DNA of 64,000 nt from Polytrichum commune (GCA_950295325.1 OX485807.1:27127666-27191665), one strand, 5' to 3'; counted from the stretch's first letter, positions 1-11,781 are shown. Notes: generated by a model not told the origin, from the sequence alone. Translations and numbers: made by a program.

Positions 1-3000
1 TATCTCCAAGTCCTCTTCATCCAGAGTAGCCTGATCCGGGTATGGTAGAGGTTTGGTATGTGAGGTCGTTCCTTGGTTAGAGGGGTTCAATAGAGGCTTT
101 GAAATATCCTTGTTTTGAGTTTGGGATTTCTTTGCCTTAATCTCTGCTTCCAACAGATGGCATGCTAGAATTTGTAAAGCATAAGCTTGAGTAGTCTCCG
201 GTTCTTGATATGGTTTGAGTTTGTTCATGTTAACTCGCCCCAACTTTTCTCCTTGTAAAGTGGTGACGTCCACCGATCCGTTGTCATAGAGTTGTTTAAT
301 CACGTATGGTCCTGCCCATCGTATTTTGAATTTGCCGGGCCCGGGTATTTTATGGCGTAAATGCCACAAGATTCGTTGGCCGGGGTAAAATCGTGGTTTG
401 AGTGTAGTCCCTTGCTCTGATTCTTTCTCCATGAGTGCGGATTCCTTAGCCTCATTTTGTGGTGGCTTGGTTGCTCCTTGTTTACATTGGTGACAACGTG
501 TCTTTGGTTTTGGATGGTCATGTCTTTCTTTGCGTAAGGTTTGCATGTGTCTCATGTTTTCTTCCGCTTCATGTCGGGTCAAATCCATAACTCTGAGTTG
601 TTCCATTCTCTTTTCGAGAATGGGATGAATTTCTTGGCTCCGTTTTTGGTACACATCAGGGTGAAGGTAAGCCATAGGCAATAAGGCTTCCGTACCAAAA
701 ACTAATGAAAATGGAGTGTGCTTTGTGGTAACCTTATAGGCTGTCCTATAGGCCCAAAGCGCTGCATGTAACTTGGTGTCCCAATCTGTTCGATTGGCAT
801 TCACCATCTTGGTCAAGGCAACTTTTATTACCTTGTTAGTACTTTCCGCTTGCCCGTTAGCCTGTGGGTAGTAAGTCGTTGATTTCCGATGTAAGATCAT
901 AAACTCTTGGGTGAGTACTTTGATAGTGTCATTAATAAAATGACTCCCTTGGTCGCTCACGAACTCCAAAGGACATCCAAATTTAGTGATTATTTCTTCA
1001 AAGAGAAATTTGGCCGTGGACTTCGCCGTGTTATCCTTCAAGGCTCTGGCCTCCACCCATTTGGTGGTGTAGTCGGTAGCTGTAATGATATATCGATTTT
1101 TGGTGCCTTTGGCTGGAGGATTGACCGGTCCAATGAAATCCAAACCCCATTTTTGAAACACCTCAGTAGGCATTGTAGGGTGTAAGGGTTGAAGGTTTGT
1201 GGATATTTTAGGGCCAACCCTTTGGCATATATCACATTGAGTGCAATATAAATGAACATCTCGCTTCATGGTGGGCCACCAATACAAAGCGGTCAAAATC
1301 TTGTGGAGGGTGATTCTAGCTGAAAAGTGTCCTCCGGCTATTCCCTCATGAGCTTCCGCAACGATAGCTGTAGTGACTGGTCCGGCCACGCATGTTCTCC
1401 GTATGCCGTCTGGACCTTCTTTAATGAGTGTCCCGTTTTGATTTAACATGAACGGTCGGCTACGTATTGCTATTTGTTGTCGTTGCGTAGTTGACGCCTC
1501 TGTGGTCAAGCGTCCATGTTTTAAGTAGTCAATGTAGGGGGTTCTCCAGTCTTGTTCGTTTTCCCCTTTTGCTGTGATCGTGGTGCACTCTACCATTCGC
1601 CCTGTGGTTTGCTCGGGCCAACAAATCTTGCAGTTTCTACATAAATAGTCAATATCAGGAGGGATTGTGGGCCACCAATATGGTCCCGTATTGACTTGTG
1701 AGGTTATCTCGTCCATTGAGAGATGTGGGCTCCCTTGATGGTGGATGGTCTCCAACCATTTAATCCCTTTGTCTTTGGAGATGCAAAGTTTAATGTCTCC
1801 ATTTGTGAGTCTCCGTTTTAGTTTCCCCTCTTGTAGGAAGTACTGGGGTAACTCTTCACGTGACACACCCAATTCCTCGTGGAAGGCAAAATTGCTAAGT
1901 TCCATGGGGTTTTTGAGGTGCTGGATGATTGGTTCTCTCCAGTCACGTGCCTTCTGGTTCCTTAAGATAGTTCCATAGTTTTCAATTTTAAAACCTGGTA
2001 GTAAGGTATCCTGGTGCCTTTTGTATTCGTCGATTGTATATTCCACGTCCCGGGGAATATTTGGCCACCAATAGGGGCCTTTATGTATTTCTATGAATAT
2101 TTCTTCTTTCGGAAGAGGAGGTACTTGATACTCATAGATTCTTTTTACCCAATCAATGGCATCCTCCTTAGTGATGCACATTTTTACAATTCCATTTGGT
2201 AATCGGTATTTCAGACCATCTTCAGTTACGAAGTAAGTCTCCGTGTCGAAACTAGTTAACCCCAATTCCTCTTGGGTGTCAATATGGTTTAGTTTCTCGA
2301 TGTTAGCTAGTTGTTGTATAACCAAAAGCCTCCAATCTGGCGCATGTGTTGGTTTTTGCGCAACCAAGTCTGGAGTTTCCACTGGTTGTGTTCCCATTCC
2401 TCTGCAAGTTTTGCAATCTCTTAGATAGTTGCACACATCAACTCCCCATGTTGGCCACCAATATTCTCCTGTGGCCACGGCCTTCCATGTTTCCATGGCG
2501 GCCAAATGAGGTTCAGTTTCTTCGTGAATCCTGGCCAAGTACATGGGTACGTGGGCCTCCGGAATGCAGCGTTGGTTATCCTTCCCACCTTTACGAATTC
2601 TTTGTAGAGTACCATTGGTAAACACAAAATATTTATGGCTGTGTTCCACAGCCGTTTTGTCTCCTGGTGTTAAGTCTTGGGTAAAGATTTTCTCGCATGT
2701 TAAGTATTCCATATAGGGACGTCTCCAATCCGTGGTGGGCGTTCCTTGGAATTCTTTCTTGCCTAGGTGTGATTGGTTTTGCTTGCCTTTTGAGTACTCC
2801 GGTTGGTTGCTGCAGGTCAAGCATTTATGATCGCATAAGTTTTTAATGTCAGCTCCGCATGTGGGCCACCAGTAGGGTCCAAATGTGACTAGGTGCCACA
2901 TCAACTCTATACTAAGGTGTTCTCCCGAGTCGGTGATATGTAAGTCTTTTAAGTGCTCGTCGATTTCTCGCCCGGCAATACATATCTTAATGTCTCCATT

Positions 3001-6000
3001 TGGGAATATCTTCTTTAGTTTCCCTTCTTCGATGAAATATTCTTGGCTTTGATGGGTTATTCTCTTGTGTTGATTTTTGGAGATACGGGGTCCTTTAAGG
3101 TATCCGTATGTGAGGTATTCCACCAATAACCTCCTCCAATCCTTGTTGTCCTGTGATTGTATGGCGATGGATCCACAAATTATATTATGGAGCGGGCGTT
3201 GAAATCGCGTGCGACAGGATGGGCAATCATACATAATATACATTTGTATGTCGCTTAGTCCCATCGTGGGCCACCAACGGTTTCCTTGCAAACATCGTAG
3301 CCAAGTCTGTTGATCAGTCAGATGTCTCTGTCGGTATACGTGCATTTTTCCAATCCAATGTTTAATTTGGTAATTGGCAATGCATATCTTTGTCATACCG
3401 TTTTTCTCGAGTTTTCGGAGCTTCCCCTTTTCCAAGGTGAAAATCTCACTATCTCGCATGAGTTCCCTCTGTCCTCTTTGGGTTTCTGCATCCATTTTGA
3501 ATCTCCCATGAGCCATGTATTCGACAAGGGGTGTTCTCCAATCGTTGAAGGTTTCTTTGTAAGGGATTATATCCATCTGTTCATCAGCGGTTGAAGAACT
3601 TCCTGCTGTGGGTAACTCTTCTCCCTGTCCTTTACATTCGGTGCATAGCGTGATGAATAGTGCAATATCTTCCGCTAACGTCGGCCACCAATAAGGGCCT
3701 TGTAGCGCCAGTTGGCCGGTGGCTGTTACTGAGAAGTGTCGATTTTCCTTTATATGGAGGGTCTTAATGTAACTCCTCACATATCTCCCAGGTATACATT
3801 TCTTTATGATGCCATTGTGAAACATGCGATGTAACTCCCCTTCCTTGAGTATGAAGAATCGACTGCGATATTCGATCAATCTTCTTTCCTCGAAGGGTAG
3901 GGAACTCACCCATGATCTACCGTACGTTTGACATGTTATATATTGGACATATGGAGTCGTCCAATCTGATTCCGCTTTTCCCGTCATATCCTCTTGTGCT
4001 TCTAAAGGTTGGACAGGAAGTGGGTCATCGTCGTCCTCAGAGTCATGTGGGGTGATGTCCCCAGTTACGTCACCTTTGTCTGACATCTTACATACTGAGC
4101 ATTCATCGCAATACTCCAGTACGTCCCTCCTCCGTGTAGGCCACCAATAAGGTGCGCATAATGTATAGTGCCATGTAGTAGACAGATTGTAGTGCACTCC
4201 GTCTTGTTCATGAGCCTCACTTATAAGCTCCTCGATGATGTCCCCGGCTACACATTCATGTATTTTGCCGGAGATACTAATTCGCATGAGCTTACCTTCG
4301 TCCAACATGAACGGCTCACTCAACTGCCTAATCCTTGTCTGTTCTTCTGGGGTAGCTAGAACGGACAACAATTTCCCGTGTGTAAGGTACTCGATAAAAG
4401 GTGCTCGCCAATCATCAAAAGGTTGCACATGTACCATGAATAGACTTGCATCTGGGAATTGGTCTTCGATCCCTGAGGGATTTTCTCCACTTTCTATCCG
4501 TGATAGGTGGTCAGCCATTACATGGCTTCTCCCAGGTTTGTACACTACTTCAAAGTCATATTCTTGAAGTAATAACATCCATCTAGCAATTCGGCCAGAT
4601 ACCACCGGTCGGTTGACTAGATATAGTAAAGCTTGGTGGTCCACGTAGAAAACCACGTGGTTGGCCAGAAGATAATGCCTAAATTTGCCGACTGAGTAGA
4701 TCATTGCCAAGGCTTCGCGCTCGGTGGTGCTGTAATTCTTCTCGGCATTGTTGAGAAGTCTGCTGGCATAGTATATTGGAGAATCCCTATCTCCGTGTAT
4801 GTTTTGGGCCAAGACTGCACCAATGGCTATGTTAGAAGCATCACAATGTACATGAAACTCCATAGACCAATTGGGGGTTATGAGTATAGGCGTAGTTGTG
4901 AGTCTTTTCTTCACCTCTTCAAACGCCTCCTGGCAAGCTTTAGTCCAGATGTATTTTTCTCCTTTCTTTAGGAGTAAGTAAAGTGGTCTGGTGACTTGTG
5001 CATACATCCAGATGAACTTCCGGTGATAAGTAGCTTGTCCTAAGAAGCTCCGGATTCCCCGCACTGTGGTTGGTGGAGGCAATTTTCCGATTACGTCCAC
5101 CTTTTTGGGGTCCACTAACAAGCCTTCTTGGCAAACCACATGTCCAAGGAGCCTTCCCGAATTTACACAGAAATAGCACTTCTCCGGGTTTAGGCTTACT
5201 CCGTTTTCACGGCACTTGATAAGGCATTTCTCCAAATGCTCAATATGGTCCGCCTTGGTTCCATAGACGGTAAAATCATCTAGAAATACTTTCATAAACT
5301 TATCAAGGTAATCTGCAAATATTTTCATCATTCCCCTTTGGAATGTGGCTGGGGCACACATCAAACCAAAGGGCATTACTCGGTATGCGAAAGCTCCATA
5401 CTCGGTAATAAAAGACGTCTTCAATTGATCCTCCAGTGCGATCATGATTTGGTTGTAACCACTGTACCCGTCCATCAACGTGTACATTTCATGTCCTGCA
5501 ACAGCTTCCAAAATTGATTCGGTAAAAGGTAGAGGGAAAGGGTCTACCTTGGTGACTGCGTTGAGTTTGCGGTAGTCAACGCACACTCGTAGTTTCCCGT
5601 TCTTCTTTGGCACAATCACGATGGGTGACAACCATTCTGTTTTATCAACGGGGTATATGAACCCTGCTTCCAAGTATTTATCAATTTCCTCCTTCACTTT
5701 GGCGGCATAATTGGGGTTCATCCTGTACCGCATCTGCCGCACCGGCTTGGCTTCCGGTTGTAACTCGATCTTGTGTTCACAAACATACGGGGGTATCCCT
5801 TTCATGTCTTTATATGTGAATGCGAACACATCTTTAAAACGTAGCAAAAGGTCTTTCACTTTAGCTTCGTATTCTCCCAAATCCTTAGCAATTTTCACCA
5901 ACTTAGGATCTTCAAGGGTTCCTAGGTTCAAATTTTTGACTAGGTCTTCATCTTCCACGGTCCATCCCGCTATCTTCTTCCCTTTTACTGCCTCCGTGGC

Positions 6001-9000
6001 AGGAGTACCGTCTACCGTTATATCTCCTTCCTTAACTTTGTAGAATTGGTCCGGATATACGGGTTTCTCTTCCATGGCCTCTTGCTCCTTCTTAGTAGCT
6101 TTTCGAGGTCGAGGTTTCTCTTGTTCGTCGGGGTTTGCTCTAGGCCTTCCCGGTTTCTTAGGGTTATCAACCCCCACTGTATTACAGCTTGACTCCTTCA
6201 ATTTCCTTAGGCTTTTCAAATCAAAGTCTCCCATAGGTAGCAACTCGGGAAATGCTTCATAGACTATTGCTTCCTCTTCATCAGATAGTCCCATCTCCCA
6301 GTCGTAGTCTTCCCAATTTAAGGGTCTCCTTCCCGGTGGTAGTGCCGGGGTTCTTTGAGTACTCAATTCCACCTTGCTTCCTCCTTGAGTCAAGGTTAAC
6401 TTGTTGAGGGGCCAATCATGTTGTGCTTGAGCCTCCTTCAACCATGGTCTTCCTAGTAATAGAGAGTAACTATCTTCGGTGCTCACCATGTCTATGACGG
6501 TGAGTGTTGTCCGGATCACGATGCCGCCGACATCAAGGCGTACATCCCTGATGATTCCTTTTGGCATGACCTTCCTTTGGTCAGCCATTTTGATGGTAAA
6601 TGGAGCGGGCTCTATTTTGTTAAGCCCTAATTTCTTCCTTAAGGTATTGGTGATGATGTTCACTCCTGAGCCACCATCGATCAAAACATTTGGAATCCTT
6701 CTGTTCTTAACAATTACTGATATCATGGGCATCTCTTCGTCGAATGCCTTTGCTGTTACGTGATAGGTAGAGGTCGGTTTCTCCGTTTCCTCCTCTTGGC
6801 TGGTAAGGGCCGCCATTACCCGTTTCTTGCAATAGGGGGCTATCTCTAGTAGCTGCCCTATTGAGATGTTTGCTTTTGTGTGATTCATCACATTTTCTAA
6901 AATTTTATCCACCCTTGCTCGGGTAGCTGTTGGGACGCCTCCCTTCTCGGGGCTCCGTTTCACGGGCTTCTCTGCCTCTTCTTTTTCTGGGTACCAAGGT
7001 GCGAACTCTTCTGGCGTGGGTAGAGCTTCGCCCTCTTCCTCCTGTATTTCATGGATAGTCTTACTCACCTCCCGGTGGACTTCCCTATCCGCTTTCCATT
7101 CTTCACTGTTGGCTCCTATCGGCCTTTCTTCAATCACTTTGTTGCGTTCATTATCCTCGAATGCGTCATCCCTTTCATCTTCGGAGTTCTCCTCCCTCTT
7201 TTGGTGGTCTTCTTGCTTTTCTGAGCTGCCACTGCTTGATTCATCATTGTCATCGCTGTCATCACTTTCACTATCTTCTTTGCCTTTCTCGGCTGCGGCC
7301 CGTTGGCCTCTGGTCATCACACAAACTGCAGGGGACACCACGTTGGCTCCTACTGCCGGTTTTGGGTTTCTAAATCCACTCAACTCCTGTTGGTGTTTAA
7401 TAAAGTGCGGACAATCCGGCTTCCGGTGCCCCTTCTGATGACAATAGAAACACTCGTCGGGGTTGCCATCTCGCTGTGGTCCGCCAGTGAACCCAGTTCT
7501 CGGCGCTGCCTTGGTGTTGTTATTATCCATCAGGCTCCTGGTATACTCATACCTGTCATGGTTAATAGGTCCTCTGGGGCCTCCTCGGTAGGGGTATCCA
7601 TCTTCCCTCCGGTAATCTTGGGTTTTGTAAGGGATATAACCTTCCCTTCTGAACTCATCTCGGTAGTTGTTGTTGGGCCTATAGTATGGCCGTTCCTCTC
7701 TGCGATATTCATTTCCCCGGTAGGGGCCTCCCGCCTCCCGCCGGTAATCGCCCTCCCTAAAGGGGGATCTTTCATCTCTCCGGAATTCTATCCTTGGTTC
7801 AAACCGAACCCTTCTTTCATTCATTTCTCGCCTAGGAGTTATCGCTCCTGGCCTATGATTAGCTTGGGGTTGTACTTGGTTTACCCCATATCTCCTATCT
7901 CGGGGCCTCCGAGATTCATGTCTTTCGTAAACACATTCACTTGTGTTGTGTGTTAGGCTGTTGCAGTTCGTGCACTGCTTCATTTGACACTCTTGAACAT
8001 AGTGTCCTTCATTTCGGCATCTCCGACATATGATGCCTGTTCGAAATTTTCTGCTCCCTAGAGCTAATTCTTCAATCTCTTCCCTGAGAGTCTTGATGTC
8101 ATCTTTGGTTGAATCGTTCCTTTTGCTCTTTGTCTTTTTCTTTTTCTTTTTCCGCTCTTCTTCAGAGTCATCGCTTGAGTCATCGCTGTTACTCTCATCA
8201 TGGAATCTTCCTTTTCTCATTTGTCCTAGCTCCAATTTCCGAGCTGAGGCTTTGGCTTCATCCAAGTCATCGGTTGGCATTAAATCAATATGCTTGGCAT
8301 ATTCTTTCTTTAGGCCGTTAAGGAACCATGCCTTTTTGAATTGATTGCTGGGTTGGGGATTAATTTTTGACGATTCCACCATAACCCGTTCATAGAATTC
8401 TTCAACCGTTTCGTCCTTCTTTTGTTTGAGGGAGCCTAAGCTTTCAATGACTTCCCCCTCCGATTTCTTTGATCTGAATCTCATAAGAAAAGCAGTTCCT
8501 AAAGTGGGCCAATCTGGAAAATGATTTGGGCCAAATTGGGAGTACCATTCTAATGCTCGCTTTTTCAAGGTGACTGGAAATAATTGCAACTTGATTGCAT
8601 CTGTGTCTTCCTGGTTGGCAAGACACACATTGTTAAATTCTTGCATGTAGGTGTCGGGATCTGTCTTACCTTTGTAGGTCGGTAAGGGAACCTTTGTTCT
8701 CCGTTGTTGTGCAGCCATGTTGGCTGAAGTGGTTGGGTTGTTTCCAACACCAGGTGGATTGTTGTTATTTGGAGGTGGTGGTGGTGGTGGGCTGACTCTG
8801 GTGTTAATTCCAAGGTTTTGGAATTGTTTAAGTCTTTCTTCAAATTTCCTCCTTAATTCGTCGAATTCTTCTTGTGTGATGGGCTTTTTGATTTCTTGGT
8901 CCGTTTGGTTCTGAGTGCTCCCTCCTGAGAAGCCGGAGTCCTCGTAGCTGAATTGTTCTTCAAAATTCCTTCTTAGTTTCTCCCAACTCCTTTGGTCGAA

Positions 9001-9489
9001 AATATCTTCCTCGGTCGTGTTTCCTTGATGGGTTTTGTCTTGCGCTTTATCTACTGGGGTATGCGTACCCGTGGTTTTACCTGTACCTTTTGTTCTCAAT
9101 ACGTAGGTTCCAGGAGGGGTTCCTATTATCAGATCATCCTCGTTTTCCTCGCTTTCTCCTTGATTCAAGTTTTCTTCATCCAAGTCTTCATGTTCTTTGC
9201 TTGTCTCACCATTACCTCCTCCTTCACTTTGACTTCTATGGTGGCTGGGCTTAGGGGTGTGGGAACCTATTGCCGGTGGTTCAGAAGCGTATCGGCTCTC
9301 TTCACTTCCTGTAGTTCTTTGTCTTGTACGCCTAGCGTACCTCTCTTCTCTTTCTCTCTTGAGTTGTTCAGTCCGCCTTATGCGGTCTTCTCTGGAATGC
9401 ATGCGCTCCACATGCTTCTTCTCTGCCTCCTGTTCTCTAGGAGTTGGTGATGTACTTCTCGTACTAGATGTATCCTCATGATCAACCAT
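1..9489 (-). CDS. gag-pol: Gag-Pol polyprotein of the truncated copy, residues 1-3163
   Basis: Same frame as 16975-26709, open from the start codon at 9489 to the window edge. Only the last 81 residues are missing, and this is a window cut, not a lesion. All domains listed for the complete copy are present, including the eight zinc-binding modules at about 1220-4420. Confidence 0.93.
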   Translation of the reverse strand, partial: MVDHEDTSSTRSTSPTPREQEAEKKHVERMHSREDRIRRTEQLKREREERYARRTRQRTTGSEESRYASEPPAIGSHTPKPSHHRSQSEGGGNGETSKEHEDLDEENLNQGESEENEDDLIIGTPPGTYVLRTKGTGKTTGTHTPVDKAQDKTHQGNTTEEDIFDQRSWEKLRRNFEEQFSYEDSGFSGGSTQNQTDQEIKKPITQEEFDELRRKFEERLKQFQNLGINTRVSPPPPPPPNNNNPPGVGNNPTTSANMAAQQRRTKVPLPTYKGKTDPDTYMQEFNNVCLANQEDTDAIKLQLFPVTLKKRALEWYSQFGPNHFPDWPTLGTAFLMRFRSKKSEGEVIESLGSLKQKKDETVEEFYERVMVESSKINPQPSNQFKKAWFLNGLKKEYAKHIDLMPTDDLDEAKASARKLELGQMRKGRFHDESNSDDSSDDSEEERKKKKKKTKSKRNDSTKDDIKTLREEIEELALGSRKFRTGIICRRCRNEGHYVQECQMKQCTNCNSLTHNTSECVYERHESRRPRDRRYGVNQVQPQANHRPGAITPRREMNERRVRFEPRIEFRRDERSPFREGDYRREAGGPYRGNEYRREERPYYRPNNNYRDEFRREGYIPYKTQDYRREDGYPYRGGPRGPINHDRYEYTRSLMDNNNTKAAPRTGFTGGPQRDGNPDECFYCHQKGHRKPDCPHFIKHQQELSGFRNPKPAVGANVVSPAVCVMTRGQRAAAEKGKEDSESDDSDDNDESSSGSSEKQEDHQKREENSEDERDDAFEDNERNKVIEERPIGANSEEWKADREVHREVSKTIHEIQEEEGEALPTPEEFAPWYPEKEEAEKPVKRSPEKGGVPTATRARVDKILENVMNHTKANISIGQLLEIAPYCKKRVMAALTSQEEETEKPTSTYHVTAKAFDEEMPMISVIVKNRRIPNVLIDGGSGVNIITNTLRKKLGLNKIEPAPFTIKMADQRKVMPKGIIRDVRLDVGGIVIRTTLTVIDMVSTEDSYSLLLGRPWLKEAQAQHDWPLNKLTLTQGGSKVELSTQRTPALPPGRRPLNWEDYDWEMGLSDEEEAIVYEAFPELLPMGDFDLKSLRKLKESSCNTVGVDNPKKPGRPRANPDEQEKPRPRKATKKEQEAMEEKPVYPDQFYKVKEGDITVDGTPATEAVKGKKIAGWTVEDEDLVKNLNLGTLEDPKLVKIAKDLGEYEAKVKDLLLRFKDVFAFTYKDMKGIPPYVCEHKIELQPEAKPVRQMRYRMNPNYAAKVKEEIDKYLEAGFIYPVDKTEWLSPIVIVPKKNGKLRVCVDYRKLNAVTKVDPFPLPFTESILEAVAGHEMYTLMDGYSGYNQIMIALEDQLKTSFITEYGAFAYRVMPFGLMCAPATFQRGMMKIFADYLDKFMKVFLDDFTVYGTKADHIEHLEKCLIKCRENGVSLNPEKCYFCVNSGRLLGHVVCQEGLLVDPKKVDVIGKLPPPTTVRGIRSFLGQATYHRKFIWMYAQVTRPLYLLLKKGEKYIWTKACQEAFEEVKKRLTTTPILITPNWSMEFHVHCDASNIAIGAVLAQNIHGDRDSPIYYASRLLNNAEKNYSTTEREALAMIYSVGKFRHYLLANHVVFYVDHQALLYLVNRPVVSGRIARWMLLLQEYDFEVVYKPGRSHVMADHLSRIESGENPSGIEDQFPDASLFMVHVQPFDDWRAPFIEYLTHGKLLSVLATPEEQTRIRQLSEPFMLDEGKLMRISISGKIHECVAGDIIEELISEAHEQDGVHYNLSTTWHYTLCAPYWWPTRRRDVLEYCDECSVCKMSDKGDVTGDITPHDSEDDDDPLPVQPLEAQEDMTGKAESDWTTPYVQYITCQTYGRSWVSSLPFEERRLIEYRSRFFILKEGELHRMFHNGIIKKCIPGRYVRSYIKTLHIKENRHFSVTATGQLALQGPYWWPTLAEDIALFITLCTECKGQGEELPTAGSSSTADEQMDIIPYKETFNDWRTPLVEYMAHGRFKMDAETQRGQRELMRDSEIFTLEKGKLRKLEKNGMTKICIANYQIKHWIGKMHVYRQRHLTDQQTWLRCLQGNRWWPTMGLSDIQMYIMYDCPSCRTRFQRPLHNIICGSIAIQSQDNKDWRRLLVEYLTYGYLKGPRISKNQHKRITHQSQEYFIEEGKLKKIFPNGDIKICIAGREIDEHLKDLHITDSGEHLSIELMWHLVTFGPYWWPTCGADIKNLCDHKCLTCSNQPEYSKGKQNQSHLGKKEFQGTPTTDWRRPYMEYLTCEKIFTQDLTPGDKTAVEHSHKYFVFTNGTLQRIRKGGKDNQRCIPEAHVPMYLARIHEETEPHLAAMETWKAVATGEYWWPTWGVDVCNYLRDCKTCRGMGTQPVETPDLVAQKPTHAPDWRLLVIQQLANIEKLNHIDTQEELGLTSFDTETYFVTEDGLKYRLPNGIVKMCITKEDAIDWVKRIYEYQVPPLPKEEIFIEIHKGPYWWPNIPRDVEYTIDEYKRHQDTLLPGFKIENYGTILRNQKARDWREPIIQHLKNPMELSNFAFHEELGVSREELPQYFLQEGKLKRRLTNGDIKLCISKDKGIKWLETIHHQGSPHLSMDEITSQVNTGPYWWPTIPPDIDYLCRNCKICWPEQTTGRMVECTTITAKGENEQDWRTPYIDYLKHGRLTTEASTTQRQQIAIRSRPFMLNQNGTLIKEGPDGIRRTCVAGPVTTAIVAEAHEGIAGGHFSARITLHKILTALYWWPTMKRDVHLYCTQCDICQRVGPKISTNLQPLHPTMPTEVFQKWGLDFIGPVNPPAKGTKNRYIITATDYTTKWVEARALKDNTAKSTAKFLFEEIITKFGCPLEFVSDQGSHFINDTIKVLTQEFMILHRKSTTYYPQANGQAESTNKVIKVALTKMVNANRTDWDTKLHAALWAYRTAYKVTTKHTPFSLVFGTEALLPMAYLHPDVYQKRSQEIHPILEKRMEQLRVMDLTRHEAEENMRHMQTLRKERHDHPKPKTRCHQCKQGATKPPQNEAKESALMEKESEQGTTLKPRFYPGQRILWHLRHKIPGPGKFKIRWAGPYVIKQLYDNGSVDVTTLQGEKLGRVNMNKLKPYQEPETTQAYALQILACHLLEAEIKAKKSQTQNKDISKPLLNPSNQGTTSHTKPLPYPDQATLDEEDLEI
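1220..4420 (-). repeat. Same eight-module zinc-binding array in the truncated copy
   Basis: Identical to 18440-21640. YWWP signatures lie at about 4136, 3681, 3266, 2861, 2451, 2061, 1668 and 1271. Confidence 0.92.
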
Positions 9490-9625
9490 GTACGCTACTG
9501 AGAGTGTTTCGGGGTCATGGTCTTGGCCGGCTCTCTCAGCTCTGACGCCTCAATGCACCCGTACTTCACCTGTTTGCCTATGGATGATTACTTGGATACT
9601 TGATTTAAGTTCTTGTTTCTTGTTC

Positions 9626-10243
9626 CTATTCCTGTTCCACATTCAAGTTCCCCACCCTACCATGCAAACCACCATACAAAGGTAAGAATATCTTTTTAAC
9701 ATACAAGTCATATAACAAACCCTCTTGTTTGTAATGGTATCCTCGATGGTGTGTTGCTCCTAACACATGAGCTCTAGTTCCTTCCTTTCCGTTGTTCCAT
9801 ACCTTGGAAAATATCAACGCCTGTAGCTCCTCTGGTAATTCGTCAATTCTCCTTTCTAACTGAGACCTATAAGCAAAACTTATCTCCTTTTCTCTAAATT
9901 GTTGCCATATTTTGTCTTCGTAAAATTTTTGCATATCCCACATGAGATCATGAAATTTCCTTGTTCCTTCCCATTCTCTTGAATTGGTTTCACCTTTGTT
10001 ATATTTTGGATAATCCCATGGCCATTTTCCTATGGCCAAAATGTCTTGTTGTTCCAAATTCTCTTCTCCTCTTTCTTCGCTCCCTTGTACAATAAATCCT
10101 CGTAGATTGAATTGTTCAAGTCTCCGCTGTACTGATCTTTCTATACGATCTTGCTTCCGAGGTCCATATGTTGCTGCCCACCTACGTCGCTCATTTGCCT
10201 CCTGTTGGCGCCTTCCATTATACTGATAGTATAAGTTTTCCAT
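9626..10243 (-). CDS. ORF1 of the truncated copy
   Basis: Identical 205-residue frame to the one at 26846-27463, in the same position between primer binding site and gag-pol. Function unknown. Confidence 0.7.
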   Translation of the reverse strand: MENLYYQYNGRRQQEANERRRWAATYGPRKQDRIERSVQRRLEQFNLRGFIVQGSEERGEENLEQQDILAIGKWPWDYPKYNKGETNSREWEGTRKFHDLMWDMQKFYEDKIWQQFREKEISFAYRSQLERRIDELPEELQALIFSKVWNNGKEGTRAHVLGATHHRGYHYKQEGLLYDLYVKKIFLPLYGGLHGRVGNLNVEQE

Positions 10244-10333
10244 CGATGCCTGCCATCCATCTCTTTCCCAAAATATTGTACGTTGTAAACTTTAACTTCT
10301 AATCTAGGTAAGTGTAACGTCCATGTGGCGTAG

Positions 10334-10351
10334 TCCCCAGCATGGTCGCCA
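10334..10351 (-). other. Primer binding site of the truncated copy
   Basis: Same 18-mer and same three-base gap to the LTR as in the complete copy. It shows that the shared LTR has an authentic 5' LTR junction on this side. Confidence 0.8.
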
Positions 10352-11511
10352 AAATGTCGAGGTCACCTTCAAACCCTCAGCAAACTTAGACGGTGTAACC
10401 CGCTGCTGACCGGTTTACATGGAAGTTACTCCCACCAAAATTAGATCCTTCATTTGATTTCCATTTCTGGTGAAGGTGTTTGCACTCATATAATCTTAAT
10501 TTTGTGATACAAAATCTTAATGCTCTTTTTGAATCCTCAAGGACAAATTGACCTAAGTTTTCAAGTTTATGTCCCCCGAAATCTAATGTCAAGGTTAGGT
10601 GATCCTAAACCTTCAAATAGATTTAACAACACAATACTTTTCGTAATCAAGAAAAGTGTTTCAAAATCCTTTTATAAATCCCTAAGGATAAAGTGTCCAA
10701 GTTGTCAAGTTTATGTTCCCCGAAATCTTAATGTCAGGGTTAAGTGTTTTAGGGAGAACATCATTCATACATACAATATCTTTCATGGTTTGAATGATCG
10801 TAAAATATCCTTAATCCATTAAGAATGTATGTTTATGATAAGTTCACGATTCCTTTGAAGGTCCAAACATACCCCCTCACTAAAGTATATTCATAAGATT
10901 TCATTCTTCTACTCAATTCCTAGAGTTTACATAATGTTCTCGTGAAAAGCTTTCATTAAATGTTTGTTCCGTATTCGAGTATTAATCTTCAATCATATCA
11001 CATGATTTTTGAGTTCTTTAAATCTATGAAGTAGAGTTTGAAATCCTAATCTTGCTCCGAGTTGAGAGGTTGATGAGGTTCCATTTGCCGGCCGCATTCC
11101 GTGTACACAAGTTGAAATGATTTCATGTTTTGATAATCTCCATGTCGCGTCCACCACGTTCTCTAGATCATGATTTCGACTTCGCCACCTAGCTCAATCT
11201 ACCTCAAATCACACTCGAGTAGCTCTAGGTATCCAATTTGGCTTTGCTCCATTTTTTAATTCTTTCGAGTACTGCCAATTTTGGCTTTACGCTTTCAAGT
11301 TTAATCAACTCTCAAATCAATGTCTCCAAAAGTTCCTCCGGTTTATTTGATTTTCCAAAATCTCAATTTTCTACGGATCCTTGATCCTCTTCGTGTTGAA
11401 GAAACTCTAAGATTTCCTATCCTCTAAAGTCTTGAATCATTTCGAGGATTCTTCAATCCTTTACGCCTTCAAGTTCGGGGATAATATCTCAATCCCTTTG
11501 AATTTGCAATT

Positions 11512-11704
11512 GCGAGGATTACAATCCTTTAGTCTTCAAATGCGAGGATAGGTTATATCCTTTAGTCTTCAAATGCGAGGATAGATTATATCCTTTAGTC
11601 TTCAACGCGAGGATAGGTTATATCCTTTAGTCTTCAAACGCGAGGATAGGTTATATCCTTTAGTCTTCGAATGCGAGGATAGGTTATATCCTTTAGTCTT
11701 CAAG
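11512..11704 (-). repeat. Same LTR minisatellite in the shared LTR
   Basis: Six units identical in number and order to those in the other LTR, so the array has not changed length since the copies diverged. Confidence 0.85.
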
Positions 11705-11770
11705 CGCGTCGTCCTCCACCTCGGATGGCTCGTGTTTAGAATGAGGTGAATTAGGTGCCATATGTGGCCC

Positions 11771-11781
11771 CTTTATATAGG
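11771..11781 (-). promoter_or_regulatory. TATA box of the shared LTR
   Basis: Identical CCTATATAAAG motif. In this LTR it would drive the truncated copy. Confidence 0.65.

Noticed and set aside
11512-11704. Regular short repeats resembling a CRISPR array
   Set aside because: Units are contiguous with no unique spacers and lie inside an LTR of a plant retrotransposon; it is a minisatellite.
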